From Corynebacterium aurimucosum (GTDB lineage: Bacteria > Actinomycetota > Actinomycetes > Mycobacteriales > Mycobacteriaceae): DNA of 64,000 bases. Location of the stretch: positions 496,001 to 560,000 of the forward strand of contig NZ_CP047048.1 of NCBI RefSeq assembly GCF_030408555.1, read 5' to 3'. The position numbers and the translations under genes are program-made. The notes beneath the pieces are model-generated. The model saw only the letters and a list, made by a program, of their open reading frames with translations, did not search any database and was not told the DNA's origin. Position 1 is the stretch's first letter. Each line of letters opens with the position of its first letter. This document shows positions 1 to 10,589 of the stretch, piece after piece.

Positions 1-819
1 GCCGCCACCGTGGGCCCGGGCCTAGCCGGCGCGCTCCTCGTCGGAGCGTCGGCAGCCAAGGCTTTTGCTTCCGCGTGGGGCGTGCCCTTCTACGGCGTCA
101 ACCACCTCGGCGGTCACGTCGCGGTGGCGAACCTGGAGGGCGAGGAGCTGCCGCATTCGGTGGCACTGCTCGTCTCCGGCGGCCACACGCAGCTGCTCGA
201 GGTTGAGGCCGTGGGCAAACCCATGAAGGAGTTGGGCACCACGCTTGACGACGCCGCCGGCGAAGCCTACGACAAAGTCTCCCGTCTGCTGGGCTTGGGG
301 TATCCGGGAGGGCCGATCATCGATAAGCTGGCTGCCCAAGGAAAGCCCACCATCGACCTGCCGCGGGGTTTGTCCAAGGCTGAGGACCTGCGCGGGCCCA
401 ACCGCCACAATTTCTCTTTCTCAGGGCTCAAGACTGCGGTGGCGCGCCACGTGGAAAAGGCCGAGCGAGAAGGCTCGACTGTTCAGGTTGAGGATCTCTG
501 CGCCTCCTTCCAGGAAGCGGTGGCAGATGTGCTGACTGCCAAAGCTGTGCGCGCCTGCCAGGACACAGGCGCCAAGGTGCTGCTGCTCGGCGGCGGAGTA
601 GCAGCGAATTCGCGGCTGCGCGCACTGGCGGCAAAGCGCTGCGAGTCTGCGGGCATTGAGTTGCGTGTGCCGCGCTTCAAGCTATGCACCGACAACGGCG
701 TGATGATTGCGGCGGTGGCCGCCCAGCTCATTCACGAAGGCGCCGAGCCTTCCGGCCTGGCATGCGGGACGGATACGCAGCTTGAGGTGGAAGTCCCCCT
801 CGTCGCCGCTGCGCGCTAG
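1..819 (+). CDS. tsaD: tRNA N6-adenosine threonylcarbamoyltransferase, 5'-truncated by the window
   Basis: This is the C-terminal 272 residues of TsaD, which transfers the threonylcarbamoyl group to A37 of ANN-decoding tRNAs with the TsaB/TsaE proteins in the cytoplasm. The family is about 340 residues, so roughly 70 N-terminal residues lie before base 1 and the reading frame is open from base 1. Visible signatures are the metal-binding NHLGGH, the substrate/ATP loop [14 protein letters not shown], and the C-terminal CTDNGVMIA, which supplies the last metal-binding Asp. The product ends VPLVAAAR. It lies upstream of groES, as gcp does in mycobacteria. One copy of the iterated 13-mer lies at 243-255. 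Confidence 0.96.
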   Translation, partial: AATVGPGLAGALLVGASAAKAFASAWGVPFYGVNHLGGHVAVANLEGEELPHSVALLVSGGHTQLLEVEAVGKPMKELGTTLDDAAGEAYDKVSRLLGLGYPGGPIIDKLAAQGKPTIDLPRGLSKAEDLRGPNRHNFSFSGLKTAVARHVEKAEREGSTVQVEDLCASFQEAVADVLTAKAVRACQDTGAKVLLLGGGVAANSRLRALAAKRCESAGIELRVPRFKLCTDNGVMIAAVAAQLIHEGAEPSGLACGTDTQLEVEVPLVAAAR

Positions 820-986
820 AAGATTCGTACCACGCTCTGTGTCGTCGAGATTGAGGACGCCGGTCACGGCCGCGCTCTAGCGGAGGCGTACTTGGGGGTG
901 CGCTCTAGCGGATGCGCAACCCCCAGGGTGCCGGTAGTGTGATGACCGATAATCGTCCGGCTCACACACAAGGAGCTCACACCGTT

Positions 987-1415
987 ATGACCACTGGATT
1001 CCTCGTTAACCCTGATCTGTCCCGCCGCATCATCGAGTTTGAGCTCGAACAGGCAAATCAATTCCTCGGTGGTACCACCGAGGATCGCGTTTCCGTGGCC
1101 TTCCAGGATGATGGCCAGACCTACGCGGCGTTGTTTAACCCGAACGCGAAGGCTGACGACGCCGACCCGAACCCGGTGGCCTCCTTGGCCCGCAATGCTG
1201 CGGCTACCGGCAACTCCGCTTTCTTGCAGGACCCAATCCGCTCCATCTGCGGACCGGTCATCTTTGTCGCTGCCGACGGTGACGATAAGAACATCGACGA
1301 AGTCGTCGAAGCCGTGGAGCACGGCATCCGCGCGGTGAAGAACTACCGCGAGGACAACCCGGAGGAGTACAACCTCTGGCGTGCGGCCGTCATCAACTCT
1401 GATAGGCAGGTCTAG
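987..1415 (+). CDS. small conserved protein of unknown function
   Basis: A 142-residue acidic soluble protein beginning MTTGFLVNPDLSRRIIEF. I do not recognise a characterised family. The ATG at 987 was chosen because AAGGAG sits about 11 bases upstream; the frame is also open upstream from 912 but has no good ribosome site there. There is no signal peptide or membrane segment. The middle contains an Asn/Asp-rich stretch and the C-terminal half reads as an alpha-helical segment (DEVVEAVEHGIRAVKNYRED). It stands alone between tsaD and a GC-rich hairpin at 1423-1450, so it is probably monocistronic. Confidence 0.75.
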   Translation: MTTGFLVNPDLSRRIIEFELEQANQFLGGTTEDRVSVAFQDDGQTYAALFNPNAKADDADPNPVASLARNAAATGNSAFLQDPIRSICGPVIFVAADGDDKNIDEVVEAVEHGIRAVKNYREDNPEEYNLWRAAVINSDRQV

Positions 1416-1422
1416 ATCTGAC

Positions 1423-1450
1423 AGGCAGCCCCTAAACCCGCAGGCTGCCT
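1423..1450 (+). terminator. hairpin after the 987-1415 gene
   Basis: AGGCAGCC (1423-1430) pairs perfectly with GGCTGCCT (1443-1450) across a 12-base loop, eight bases after the stop codon. No T-run follows, so it may be a weak terminator or an RNA-stabilising stem. The loop side forms part of the 20-bp direct repeat. Confidence 0.5.
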
Positions 1451-1484
1451 CAATCCTGCAGGACGCCCCTAAACCCGCAGGCTG
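1428..1484 (+). repeat. two copies of a 20-bp direct repeat
   Basis: GCCCCTAAACCCGCAGGCTG occurs at 1428-1447 and again at 1465-1484 with no mismatch, a period of 37 bases. The first copy contributes one arm of the hairpin at 1423-1450. Function unknown. Confidence 0.85.
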
Positions 1485-1540
1485 GCTTAGATTCGGCAAG
1501 AAGACTGTGCGCGCGCTCGCGCACCCGTCAAGTACTCAAG

Positions 1541-1575
1541 GACGCGACGGCCCGAATGGGCCCGAGCGTCTTTTG
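1541..1575 (+). terminator. nested hairpin with T-run
   Basis: GACGC (1541-1545) pairs with GCGTC (1566-1570) and an inner GGCCC/GGGCC stem (1549-1553/1558-1562) closes a GAAT loop; TTTTG follows. It separates upstream transcription from the groES promoter. The remaining 1576-1760 stretch shows no convincing gene. Confidence 0.7.
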
Positions 1576-1762
1576 TAGTTTTGGATCTCACAAGATTCCA
1601 GGCAGCGGCGGGAATCGTGATAACTCTCGCGCGCGTGAGAGCATCATCCTGGCGGGGCGCCGCGGTAGGCGGCGTGGTGGGAAGACCGGCCTGCTTGCAG
1701 GAGACATTTCTCGTGCTTGAAGTGGCGTTCGCGGAGGGCGAACGGGTTAGCGGCCCACAACG

Positions 1763-1791
1763 TTGAGGGCTAGCAGTCGCGCGGGTAGAGT
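1763..1791 (+). promoter_or_regulatory. groES promoter (-35/-10)
   Basis: TTGAGG (1763-1768), a 17-base spacer and TAGAGT (1786-1791) form a sigma A-like promoter about 120 bases before groES. The spacer and -10 element are covered by the CIRCE-like dyad, so bound repressor would block polymerase directly. Confidence 0.6.
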
Positions 1792-1796
1792 GCTAG
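1770..1796. promoter_or_regulatory. CIRCE-type HrcA operator
   Basis: CTAGCAGTC-N9-GAGTGCTAG matches the CIRCE form TTAGCACTC-N9-GAGTGCTAA with one broken base pair between the arms. CIRCE is the binding site of the heat-shock repressor HrcA, and its place upstream of groESL is the expected one. hrcA is not in this window. Confidence 0.85.
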
Positions 1797-1866
1797 GCAG
1801 GTTGTTTTGACCCACAGTTGTTCACCCGCGACGACGGCTGTGCTGGGCTACCCACAACCGGCACAC

Positions 1867-1886
1867 GCACGTCCACGTGGACGTGC
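1867..1886. promoter_or_regulatory. perfect 20-bp palindrome in the groES leader
   Basis: GCACGTCCACGTGGACGTGC reads the same on both strands and ends 14 bases before the GGAGG ribosome site of groES. It could be a second protein-binding site or a hairpin in the mRNA leader. Confidence 0.8.
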
Positions 1887-1913
1887 ACTAGGAACACTTT
1901 GGAGGAAATCATC

Positions 1914-2207
1914 ATGGCAAACATCAAGCCGCTGGAGGACAAGGTCATCGTCCAGATCGTTGAAGCTGAGACCACCACCGCGTCCGGTCTGGTTATCCCG
2001 GACTCCGCGAAGGAGAAGCCGCAGGAGGCCACCGTCGTAGCCGTCGGCCCGGGCCGCACCAACGACAAGGGCGAGGTTGTCCCGGTCGGCGTTAACGAGG
2101 GTGACACCGTCATCTTCTCCAAGTACGGCGGCACCGAGCTGAAGTACGACGGCCAGGAGTACCTCCTGCTGTCCGCTCGCGACCTGCTCGCTGTCATCGA
2201 GAAGTAA
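1914..2207 (+). CDS. groES: co-chaperonin GroES (Hsp10)
   Basis: A 97-residue cytoplasmic co-chaperonin that caps the GroEL ring. It begins [14 protein letters not shown] and carries the mobile-loop segment [20 protein letters not shown] and the C-terminal [14 protein letters not shown], all at the standard family spacing. The ATG at 1914 is preceded by GGAGGAAATCATC; an upstream in-frame extension from 1818 lacks a ribosome site and runs through the palindrome. It is followed 18 bases later by groEL and is probably heat-shock controlled through the CIRCE site at 1770-1796. Confidence 0.98.
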   Translation: MANIKPLEDKVIVQIVEAETTTASGLVIPDSAKEKPQEATVVAVGPGRTNDKGEVVPVGVNEGDTVIFSKYGGTELKYDGQEYLLLSARDLLAVIEK

Positions 2208-2213
2208 AAGTAG

Positions 2214-3842
<1,629 letters not shown>

Positions 3843-3849
3843 ACGTGCA

Positions 3850-3873
3850 CGCGGGAAACCTACGTTTCCCGCG
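3850..3873 (+). terminator. groEL downstream hairpin
   Basis: CGCGGGAAAC (3850-3859) and GTTTCCCGCG (3864-3873) form a perfect 10-bp stem with a CTAC loop, eight bases after the groEL stop codon. No T-run follows; a second terminator lies 50 bases on. Confidence 0.65.
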
Positions 3874-3926
3874 TCGCCACAAGGGTTCCCGCAGGGAGCG
3901 GTAGCTCCCCGCGTGGCCATAAGGAA

Positions 3927-3965
3927 GGCCCGCCGCCCGCATCCATCGCGGGGAGGCGGGCCTTT
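3927..3965 (+). terminator. terminator after groEL
   Basis: GGCCCGCC (3927-3934) pairs with GGCGGGCC (3955-3962), followed by TTT. This is the likely rho-independent end of the groESL transcript. Confidence 0.75.
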
Positions 3966-4012
3966 GCCGTGGGGCGGGAATCTCTGCCCCGTTATGAGAC
4001 TGTGGAGCCGTA

Positions 4013-4765
4013 GAACAAGAATTCATCACCGCCACCGGCACCCGCGAAAACAACCTCAAGAACGTGGATGTGCGCATCCCCAAGCGCAAGCTCACCGTTG
4101 TCACCGGCGTGTCCGGATCCGGCAAGACCTCGCTGGTCTTCGACACCATCGCTGCCGAATCGCAGCGGCTCATCAACGAAACCTACCCGGGCTTCATGCA
4201 AGCTCCACCGCGCCCCGACGTGGACCGCTTGGAAGGGTTGACCGCCGCCATCGTCGTAGGCCAGGAACCCAGGGCGGCCTCTGCGCGCTCCACCTTCGGC
4301 ACCGCCACCGACAATCACCGGGCACCTGCGCGTGCTTTTCCCGCCTAGCAGAATCCCGCGCGGGCGAGCCCGCAGCTTATTCCCTCAACGATGGCTCCAT
4401 CATGTACCCCAGCATGAAGGTGGACTCGTGGATGTGGCGCGCCTACGCCGAGTCCGGGCTGTATTCGGCCGACGTGCCGGTCCAAGACTTCACCGAGGAG
4501 CAAAAACGCAACCTGTATGAGACCGAGACCAAGGTCAAGGTCGGCGGCGTCAGCATGAGTTACATGAGGCTGGTCACGCGGCTCAAGACGAACGTGTTGA
4601 GCAAACCCGTGGAGTCCCTACAGAAGCATATTCGTGCCTTTGTCGAGCGCGCAGTGGTCTTTGTAGGTTGCCCCAGAGTGTCAGGGTACGTGCTTGGCGC
4701 AGAACGCGCGCGAGTTCCTCGACAAGGACACGTTGACCGCCCGCTACCTAGCGCAGGTGCTGTAG
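4013..4765 (+). pseudogene. decayed UvrA-like ATP-binding protein
   Basis: Remnants of a UvrA-paralogue (ABC-type excinuclease A family) are spread over several frames. The first piece (about 4013-4320) has the Walker A region VTGVSGSGKTSLVFDT and AESQRLINETYPGFMQ, then GTATD. The frame shifts twice near 4320-4345 (LRVLF, then FSRLAESRAGEPAAYS). About 60 residues, including the first Cys-rich region, are then missing, because AYS joins directly to LNDGSIMYPSMKVDSWM. The piece continues to HIRAFVERAVVFVGCP, shifts frame again near 4675, and ends in CLAQNAREFLDKDT before a stop at 4763-4765. No credible start codon and no C-terminal ATPase domain remain. Confidence 0.85.
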
Positions 4766-4849
4766 AACTGGCGGCTTCTACCGGCCTCCAATTGCCGGCT
4801 GCTGAATATCAGCGCAGCCTGCTTAACGCCATGGCTGGGGGAGGGCGGA

Positions 4850-5149
4850 CTAGGCGCCGACGGTCGCGTGGGTGCGGCGCGAGCGCAAGGCAACGACGCG
4901 CTCGGATTCGCTCATGCCGCCCCACACGCCATAGGGCTCGCCGGATGCGAGGGCGTGTTCGCGGCACAATTCGATGACTGGGCAGGTGTGGCAAATAGCC
5001 TTGGCGCGGTTTTCGCGCTGGGCGCGGGCGCGACCGCGCTCGCCGTCTGGGTGGTAGAACACGTCAGAGTTTTCCCCACGGCAAGCGCCGTGTAGCTGCC
5101 AATCCCAGAAGTCCGTATTGGGCCCGGGGAGCAGGAAAGGCTGAGACAC
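4850..5149 (-). CDS. whcB: WhiB-family iron-sulfur regulator
   Basis: A 99-residue WhiB-like protein. Four cysteines at 23, 53, 56 and 62 (C-x29-C-x2-C-x5-C) fit ligation of a [4Fe-4S] cluster, and the family turn GVWGG is at residues 74-78, followed by a basic C-terminal tail (RSRRTH) that would contact DNA. The GTG start at 5149 is preceded by AAGGAG on the reverse strand. It is divergent from sigD. In mycobacteria WhiB3 sits beside sigD and groEL1, and in C. glutamicum WhcB occupies this place, which supports the orthology; the symbol is by position rather than by alignment. Confidence 0.9.
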   Translation of the reverse strand: MSQPFLLPGPNTDFWDWQLHGACRGENSDVFYHPDGERGRARAQRENRAKAICHTCPVIELCREHALASGEPYGVWGGMSESERVVALRSRRTHATVGA

Positions 5150-5543
5150 GTTCGATTCTCCTTATTCGTCAAAGATAGAGTTTCCAAGCGCGAGGCGTGC
5201 TGTAAGCGCGACTCAACACGGGAGATGGTCCCGTGAGCGCTAGGGCGAAGTAAGACGAGATAGAAGTGTGTCTTCCCTTGGTAAACGGCGCGTTAAGCAT
5301 TGCTGACATGCAGGTGTAACGAGCCGAAATTCCTCACGTTTACCCAGTATGACCTGCATTTAAGGTTAAGATGAACGATGAATGAACTTTTTATCACAGC
5401 TCAAAAGCCGGGGAATGGACCCGTCGTTTCGGGTTTCGCCAAATGGTTATGACATGATGTTCATGCAGAATATGTAGTAATGAATTAAACGAATTCATTC
5501 AGAAAAGACTTTAGGCAGAAGAGCACAAAGCAGAAGAGCAAGG
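5150..5543. other. 394-bp divergent intergenic region (whiB/sigD)
   Basis: An AT-rich stretch (lowest GC at about 5340-5510) with no gene in either direction. It must hold both divergent promoters. Notable elements are an inverted repeat at 5479-5499 and a repeated GCAGAAGAGCA (5515-5525 and 5530-5540) that ends three bases before the sigD start codon. Confidence 0.6.
5479..5499. promoter_or_regulatory. inverted repeat AATGAATT-N5-AATTCATT
   Basis: A perfect 8-bp dyad with a 5-base spacer, 44 bases before the sigD start. It is a plausible operator for sigD control; the binding protein is unknown. Confidence 0.6.
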
Positions 5544-6161
5544 ATGGCAGTGGCTACACATGCTACAGGCGCAGGCGGCTCCTCCACAGCGGCGAAGCGC
5601 GACAGCGATAAGGAACTAGCGGACCTCGTTCCGCTAGCCGTCGACGGTAGCCGCCGTGCCCTGCAGCGCATCATGCGCATCATTCACCCGCAGGTCCTGC
5701 GCTATTGCCGCGCACGCATTGGCGGTCACCGCCAGCCCACGGCGGAGGATGTGGCACAAGAGATCTGCTTGGCGGTGGCGACGTCGATTGGCACGTACAA
5801 GGACAAGGGCCGCCCGTTTATGGCCTATGTGTATGGCATCGCTGCCCACAAGGTGACCGACGCTCACCGGGCCCTCAGCCGCGACCACACCCACCCGACG
5901 GAAGACCTTCCGGAAGACGCCGCTCAGGACGCTACCCCCGAAGAATCCGCCCTTGAAGTAGACGGTAGTAACAGAGTGCGGGCAATGCTCGATACGTTAA
6001 GTGACAAGGCCCGGGACATTATCATCTTGCGTGTGTTCGTGGGGCTGTCGGCAGAGGAGACTGCGGAAATTGTGGAGTCTACCCCTGGCGCAGTCCGCGT
6101 GGCGCAACATCGTGCACTTGCGCAATTGCGCAAATCCCTCGATTCGCACGAGACGTCGTGA
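5544..6161 (+). CDS. sigD: ECF RNA polymerase sigma factor SigD
   Basis: A 205-residue group 4 sigma factor. Region 2 is seen in the segment QPTAEDVAQEICLAVATSIG (about residues 63-82), with FMAYVYGIAAHKVTDAHRA as the promoter-melting part. Region 4 is the C-terminal helix-turn-helix LSAEETAEIVESTPGAVRVAQHRALAQLR. SigD directs genes of cell-envelope and mycomembrane synthesis in corynebacteria. The gene is followed 105 bases later by its putative anti-sigma factor. The start at 5544 follows AGCAAGG; no better start lies upstream. Confidence 0.93.
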   Translation: MAVATHATGAGGSSTAAKRDSDKELADLVPLAVDGSRRALQRIMRIIHPQVLRYCRARIGGHRQPTAEDVAQEICLAVATSIGTYKDKGRPFMAYVYGIAAHKVTDAHRALSRDHTHPTEDLPEDAAQDATPEESALEVDGSNRVRAMLDTLSDKARDIIILRVFVGLSAEETAEIVESTPGAVRVAQHRALAQLRKSLDSHETS

Positions 6162-6266
6162 ACCAGCAGTGTGAACCAGTAGTTGGGCTAGCCCAGAGCT
6201 AGCAGTGAGCCATCGGTACTTGGCACCGACAAATTAAAATTTTACTAATAAGGAAGGGAGGACATC

Positions 6267-7097
6267 ATGGCAAAAAAGGACCAGCCTCAGCAGGGTGTCG
6301 CTGAGCAGCTGCAGCCTTTGGTCGATGATGATGCATTCCTCACCACTCTCTCCGAAGGAACGGATCCCTCCGATGGCGGTGATGAGTTGGCGGGTCTTCT
6401 GCTGGAGCTGCGCGGGGACGTCGAAAAGCAGATGCCCCCGGCCCCCCTCATCGAAGGCGCGGAGGAGGAGCCGGAGGTTATTTCCCTCGGCGCGGCACGT
6501 CGCCGTCGGAGCAAGCCATTCATACACGGCCTCATTGGAGCGGCCGCAGCTACGCTGCTCATTGCAGGTACCGGAGCTGTGGTGGTCAACGCCGGACCGG
6601 GTTCCCCGCTGTATGGCGTGAACCAGTCGCTCTTCGGCGCAGACGAGCACGATGTGTCTGTGGTCGAGCTCGCCGGAACACTCGATGAAATGGAGAGGCG
6701 TTCCGCTGAGGGCGATATGGACGGCACCCGTCAGCTGCTTGAAGAAGCCCGGAAGATGGTGGATCAGGCCAAGCGGGAACGCGAGGCGGAGTCCCCGAGT
6801 ACGACGAAACAACAGCCCCGCACCACGGTGACGCAGACGCAGACGGTGGAGAAGCCCGCTCCTGTAGAGGAGCAGAAGCCACCGGAGCCGGAGACCGTCA
6901 CGCAGACCGAGACTGCGGTCTCTACCGTCGTGGTGACACGTACGGTATCGGCAGGTAACCCACTGGAGCCGCCGACGCAGAACCAGCCGGAGCCAAGTCA
7001 GCCGAGTGGTGGAGAGCAGGCGACGCCACCGCAGAATGACAACTCGGATGGCGCTGGGGATAACGGTCAGCTCCCGCCGCCGCAGTTCCAGCAATAA
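6267..7097 (+). CDS. rsdA: membrane anti-sigma-D factor RsdA
   Basis: A 276-residue single-pass membrane protein immediately after sigD. The N-terminal cytoplasmic part (residues 1-80) would bind SigD; one membrane helix (FIHGLIGAAAATLLIAGTG, about residues 84-106) is followed by an extracytoplasmic Glu/Pro/Thr-rich region ending in PPPQFQQ. The ATG is preceded by GGGAGGACATC. The arrangement matches Rv3413c/RsdA of mycobacteria, which is released by proteolysis to free SigD; that mechanism is inferred here. A strong hairpin at 7105-7145 ends the transcript. Confidence 0.9.
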   Translation: MAKKDQPQQGVAEQLQPLVDDDAFLTTLSEGTDPSDGGDELAGLLLELRGDVEKQMPPAPLIEGAEEEPEVISLGAARRRRSKPFIHGLIGAAAATLLIAGTGAVVVNAGPGSPLYGVNQSLFGADEHDVSVVELAGTLDEMERRSAEGDMDGTRQLLEEARKMVDQAKREREAESPSTTKQQPRTTVTQTQTVEKPAPVEEQKPPEPETVTQTETAVSTVVVTRTVSAGNPLEPPTQNQPEPSQPSGGEQATPPQNDNSDGAGDNGQLPPPQFQQ

Positions 7098-7104
7098 AAC
7101 CACA

Positions 7105-7145
7105 AAGAACCTCTTTCCTCCCACACCAGGAGGAAAGAGGTTCTT
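7105..7145. terminator. bidirectional terminator, 17-bp perfect stem
   Basis: The arm at 7105-7121 (starting AAGAACCTC) is fully complementary to 7129-7145 with a 7-base loop. A- and T-rich tracts flank it, so it serves both rsdA and the convergent gene at 7176. Confidence 0.9.
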
Positions 7146-7175
7146 GTCGTTGAGCTGCGCGGTACTTCAGCCGCG

Positions 7176-7550
7176 CTAGTAGCGCGAATCCATACCGTCG
7201 AGGTAACCCACCGCATAATCCCACGGAACATAGCGCATCGGATCCGGCTCGGCACCCGGCTCGTGCACGGGGGCGAGCTGGCCTGCCAGCGTAGCCTGCA
7301 TGTTGGAGGCCATAATGTCCCACTCGTAGAAGTGGTTTTCTTCGCAGTCCTCGCAGAAAAAGAAGATGCCGTCGATGCCGCGCGGGCTCAAAACACGCGC
7401 AAACTCTTGGACCATGGCCAGATCATGAATGACGGCGAGACGGTCCTCCTCAGACAGCGGCTCGACGTGCTCATCCTCCTCGAGGAAGGAAGCTGGGTCG
7501 TTCGGGTCGTCCGCGAAGGGATCGCGGGGCATGTTGGCGAAAAAGTTCAC
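7176..7550 (-). CDS. conserved actinobacterial DUF5319-type protein
   Basis: A roughly 118-124 residue very acidic soluble protein with the motif MPRDPFADDPNDPASFL near its start and a CEDC pair in FFFCEDCEENHFYEWDIM, which could bind a metal. It corresponds by position to the uncharacterised gene next to guaB2 in mycobacteria (Rv3412). The start is uncertain: I chose GTG at 7550 (VNFFANMPRDP); the ATG at 7532 and upstream frame starts up to 7586 are possible, and none has a good ribosome site, so it may be leaderless. It is divergent from guaB. Confidence 0.75.
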   Translation of the reverse strand: MNFFANMPRDPFADDPNDPASFLEEDEHVEPLSEEDRLAVIHDLAMVQEFARVLSPRGIDGIFFFCEDCEENHFYEWDIMASNMQATLAGQLAPVHEPGAEPDPMRYVPWDYAVGYLDGMDSRY

Positions 7551-7683
7551 GTCTGCGAGCCTATTGACTCCGTGCGCGCAAGGCAATTCCCTATAGAGAC
7601 TTTTTCTATACCCACGGCTACCACTACGGGGCGTCCACGCACTACAGTGAGGGCTACCGCATACAACTATCTGGTCAGTTTAG

Positions 7684-9213
<1,530 letters not shown>

Positions 9214-9222
9214 GGACTAAGA

Positions 9223-10419
9223 ATGCGCGATTACGTAGAAATCGGCGTGGGCCGCGAGGCCCGCCGCACCTATGACTTGAACCAGATTTCCCTGGTGCCG
9301 ACTCGCCGCACCCGTTCCTCCAAGGACGTGGACACCTCATGGCACATCGATGCCTACACCTTCGACGTTCCGTTCGTTTCGGCGCCGACCGACGCGCTGG
9401 CCACACTCGAATTTGTCATCGAGATGGGCAAGCAGGGCGGCTTGGGGGTTATTAACGCCGAAGGCCTGTGGGGCCGTCACGAGGATTTGGAAGGCGCGAT
9501 TGCTCGCGTGACGGAGAACTTCGGCGACCTGTCCACGCTGCAGGAGCTGCACGCAGCACCCCTGAATGAGGAGTTGCTGGCAGAGCGCATCGCGCAGGTG
9601 CGCGATTCCGGCGTGACCGTGGCCGTGCGCGTCTCCCCGCAGCACGCCCGCGAGCTGGCGCCCGTGGTTATTAAGGCCGGCGCGGAGTTGCTGTTCATCC
9701 ACGGCACTTTGATTTCCGCCGAGCACGTGCAGACTGGCGGCGAGCCGCTCAACTTGAAGGAGTTCATCGGCTCGCTGGATACCCCGGTGGTGGCTGGTGG
9801 CGTGGCGGATTACACCACGGCGCTGCACCTCATGCGCGCGGGCGCTGCGGGCATCATCGTCGGCGCCGGTGTGAACACCAACCCGGAGACCGTAGGCATT
9901 GATATCCCTATGGCGACGACCATCGCGGATGTTGCGGCCGCACGTCGCGACTACCTGGATGAGACTGAGGGCCGCTACGTGCACGTGCTTGCCGACGGCG
10001 ACATCTTCACCTCCGCAGACATCGCCAAGGCCATTGCCTGTGGCGCTGATGGGGTCGTGCTCGGGCCAGTCCTGGCTCGCGCGGCGGAGGCTGGTGGCAA
10101 GGGCTGGTACTGGCCGTCCACGGCCGGCCACCCGCGTTTCCCGCGCGGCCTCATTGAGCCGATTGGCGTGGCCAATTCCCTCCTGGGCACCGGCACTTTT
10201 GGCGCCGATGTTTCGGGCACCGACGTTTCTGGCAACGCAACTTCTGGCGCCGCCGAGGATGCCTCAGCGGGTGCGCCTTCCTTGGAGGTCGTGCTCCATG
10301 GCCCGTCCAACGAGCCGCTGGGTGAGCTCAACTTGGTCGGTGGACTCAAGCGCGCCATGGCAAAGTGCGGCTACACGGATTTGAAGTCCTTCCAGAAGGT
10401 TGGTCTGGCCGTCCGTTAG
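9223..10419 (+). CDS. guaB3: IMP dehydrogenase-like protein GuaB3
   Basis: A 398-residue IMPDH/GMP-reductase family protein without CBS domains, typical of actinobacteria. The barrel begins TYDLNQISLVPTRRTRSSKDVDTS in pieces; the loop that carries the catalytic cysteine in GuaB reads GAGVNTNPETVGI, with no Cys. Related GuaB3 proteins have been linked to GMP reduction or regulation, so the reaction is uncertain. Residues about 324-352 form a low-complexity segment (GADVSGTDVSGNATSGAAED) that looks like a recent insertion between barrel and C-terminus. It is the second gene of the guaB operon. Confidence 0.9.
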   Translation: MRDYVEIGVGREARRTYDLNQISLVPTRRTRSSKDVDTSWHIDAYTFDVPFVSAPTDALATLEFVIEMGKQGGLGVINAEGLWGRHEDLEGAIARVTENFGDLSTLQELHAAPLNEELLAERIAQVRDSGVTVAVRVSPQHARELAPVVIKAGAELLFIHGTLISAEHVQTGGEPLNLKEFIGSLDTPVVAGGVADYTTALHLMRAGAAGIIVGAGVNTNPETVGIDIPMATTIADVAAARRDYLDETEGRYVHVLADGDIFTSADIAKAIACGADGVVLGPVLARAAEAGGKGWYWPSTAGHPRFPRGLIEPIGVANSLLGTGTFGADVSGTDVSGNATSGAAEDASAGAPSLEVVLHGPSNEPLGELNLVGGLKRAMAKCGYTDLKSFQKVGLAVR

Positions 10420-10589
10420 TGCTGCGGACGCAGCTGTGCGCAGGCGCGGCTGCCCGTACGCGCGGCCACCGGCGGGAGCGGCTGCCTGTAGGTGCGGCTA
10501 CCCGTCGGGGCAGCCGACTGCCGGAGGAGCACTGCGGTGATCGACAAAGCTTCGATCTACTTCGCTGTCTTGGCGGCTCGTGTCCTGAC

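Noticed and set aside
1728..1744. GTTCGCGGAGGGCGAAC as a LexA box
   Set aside because: The half-sites are in the reverse order (GTTC...GAAC instead of GAAC...GTTC).
3913..4977. A single 354-codon gene after groEL
   Set aside because: Only its middle part resembles UvrA; the first and last thirds are out-of-frame translations of the pseudogene and of the whiB antisense strand.
10425..10530. GCGGCTGCCCGT-like words downstream of guaB3 as a tandem repeat
   Set aside because: Copies differ and have no constant period; ordinary GC-rich spacer.
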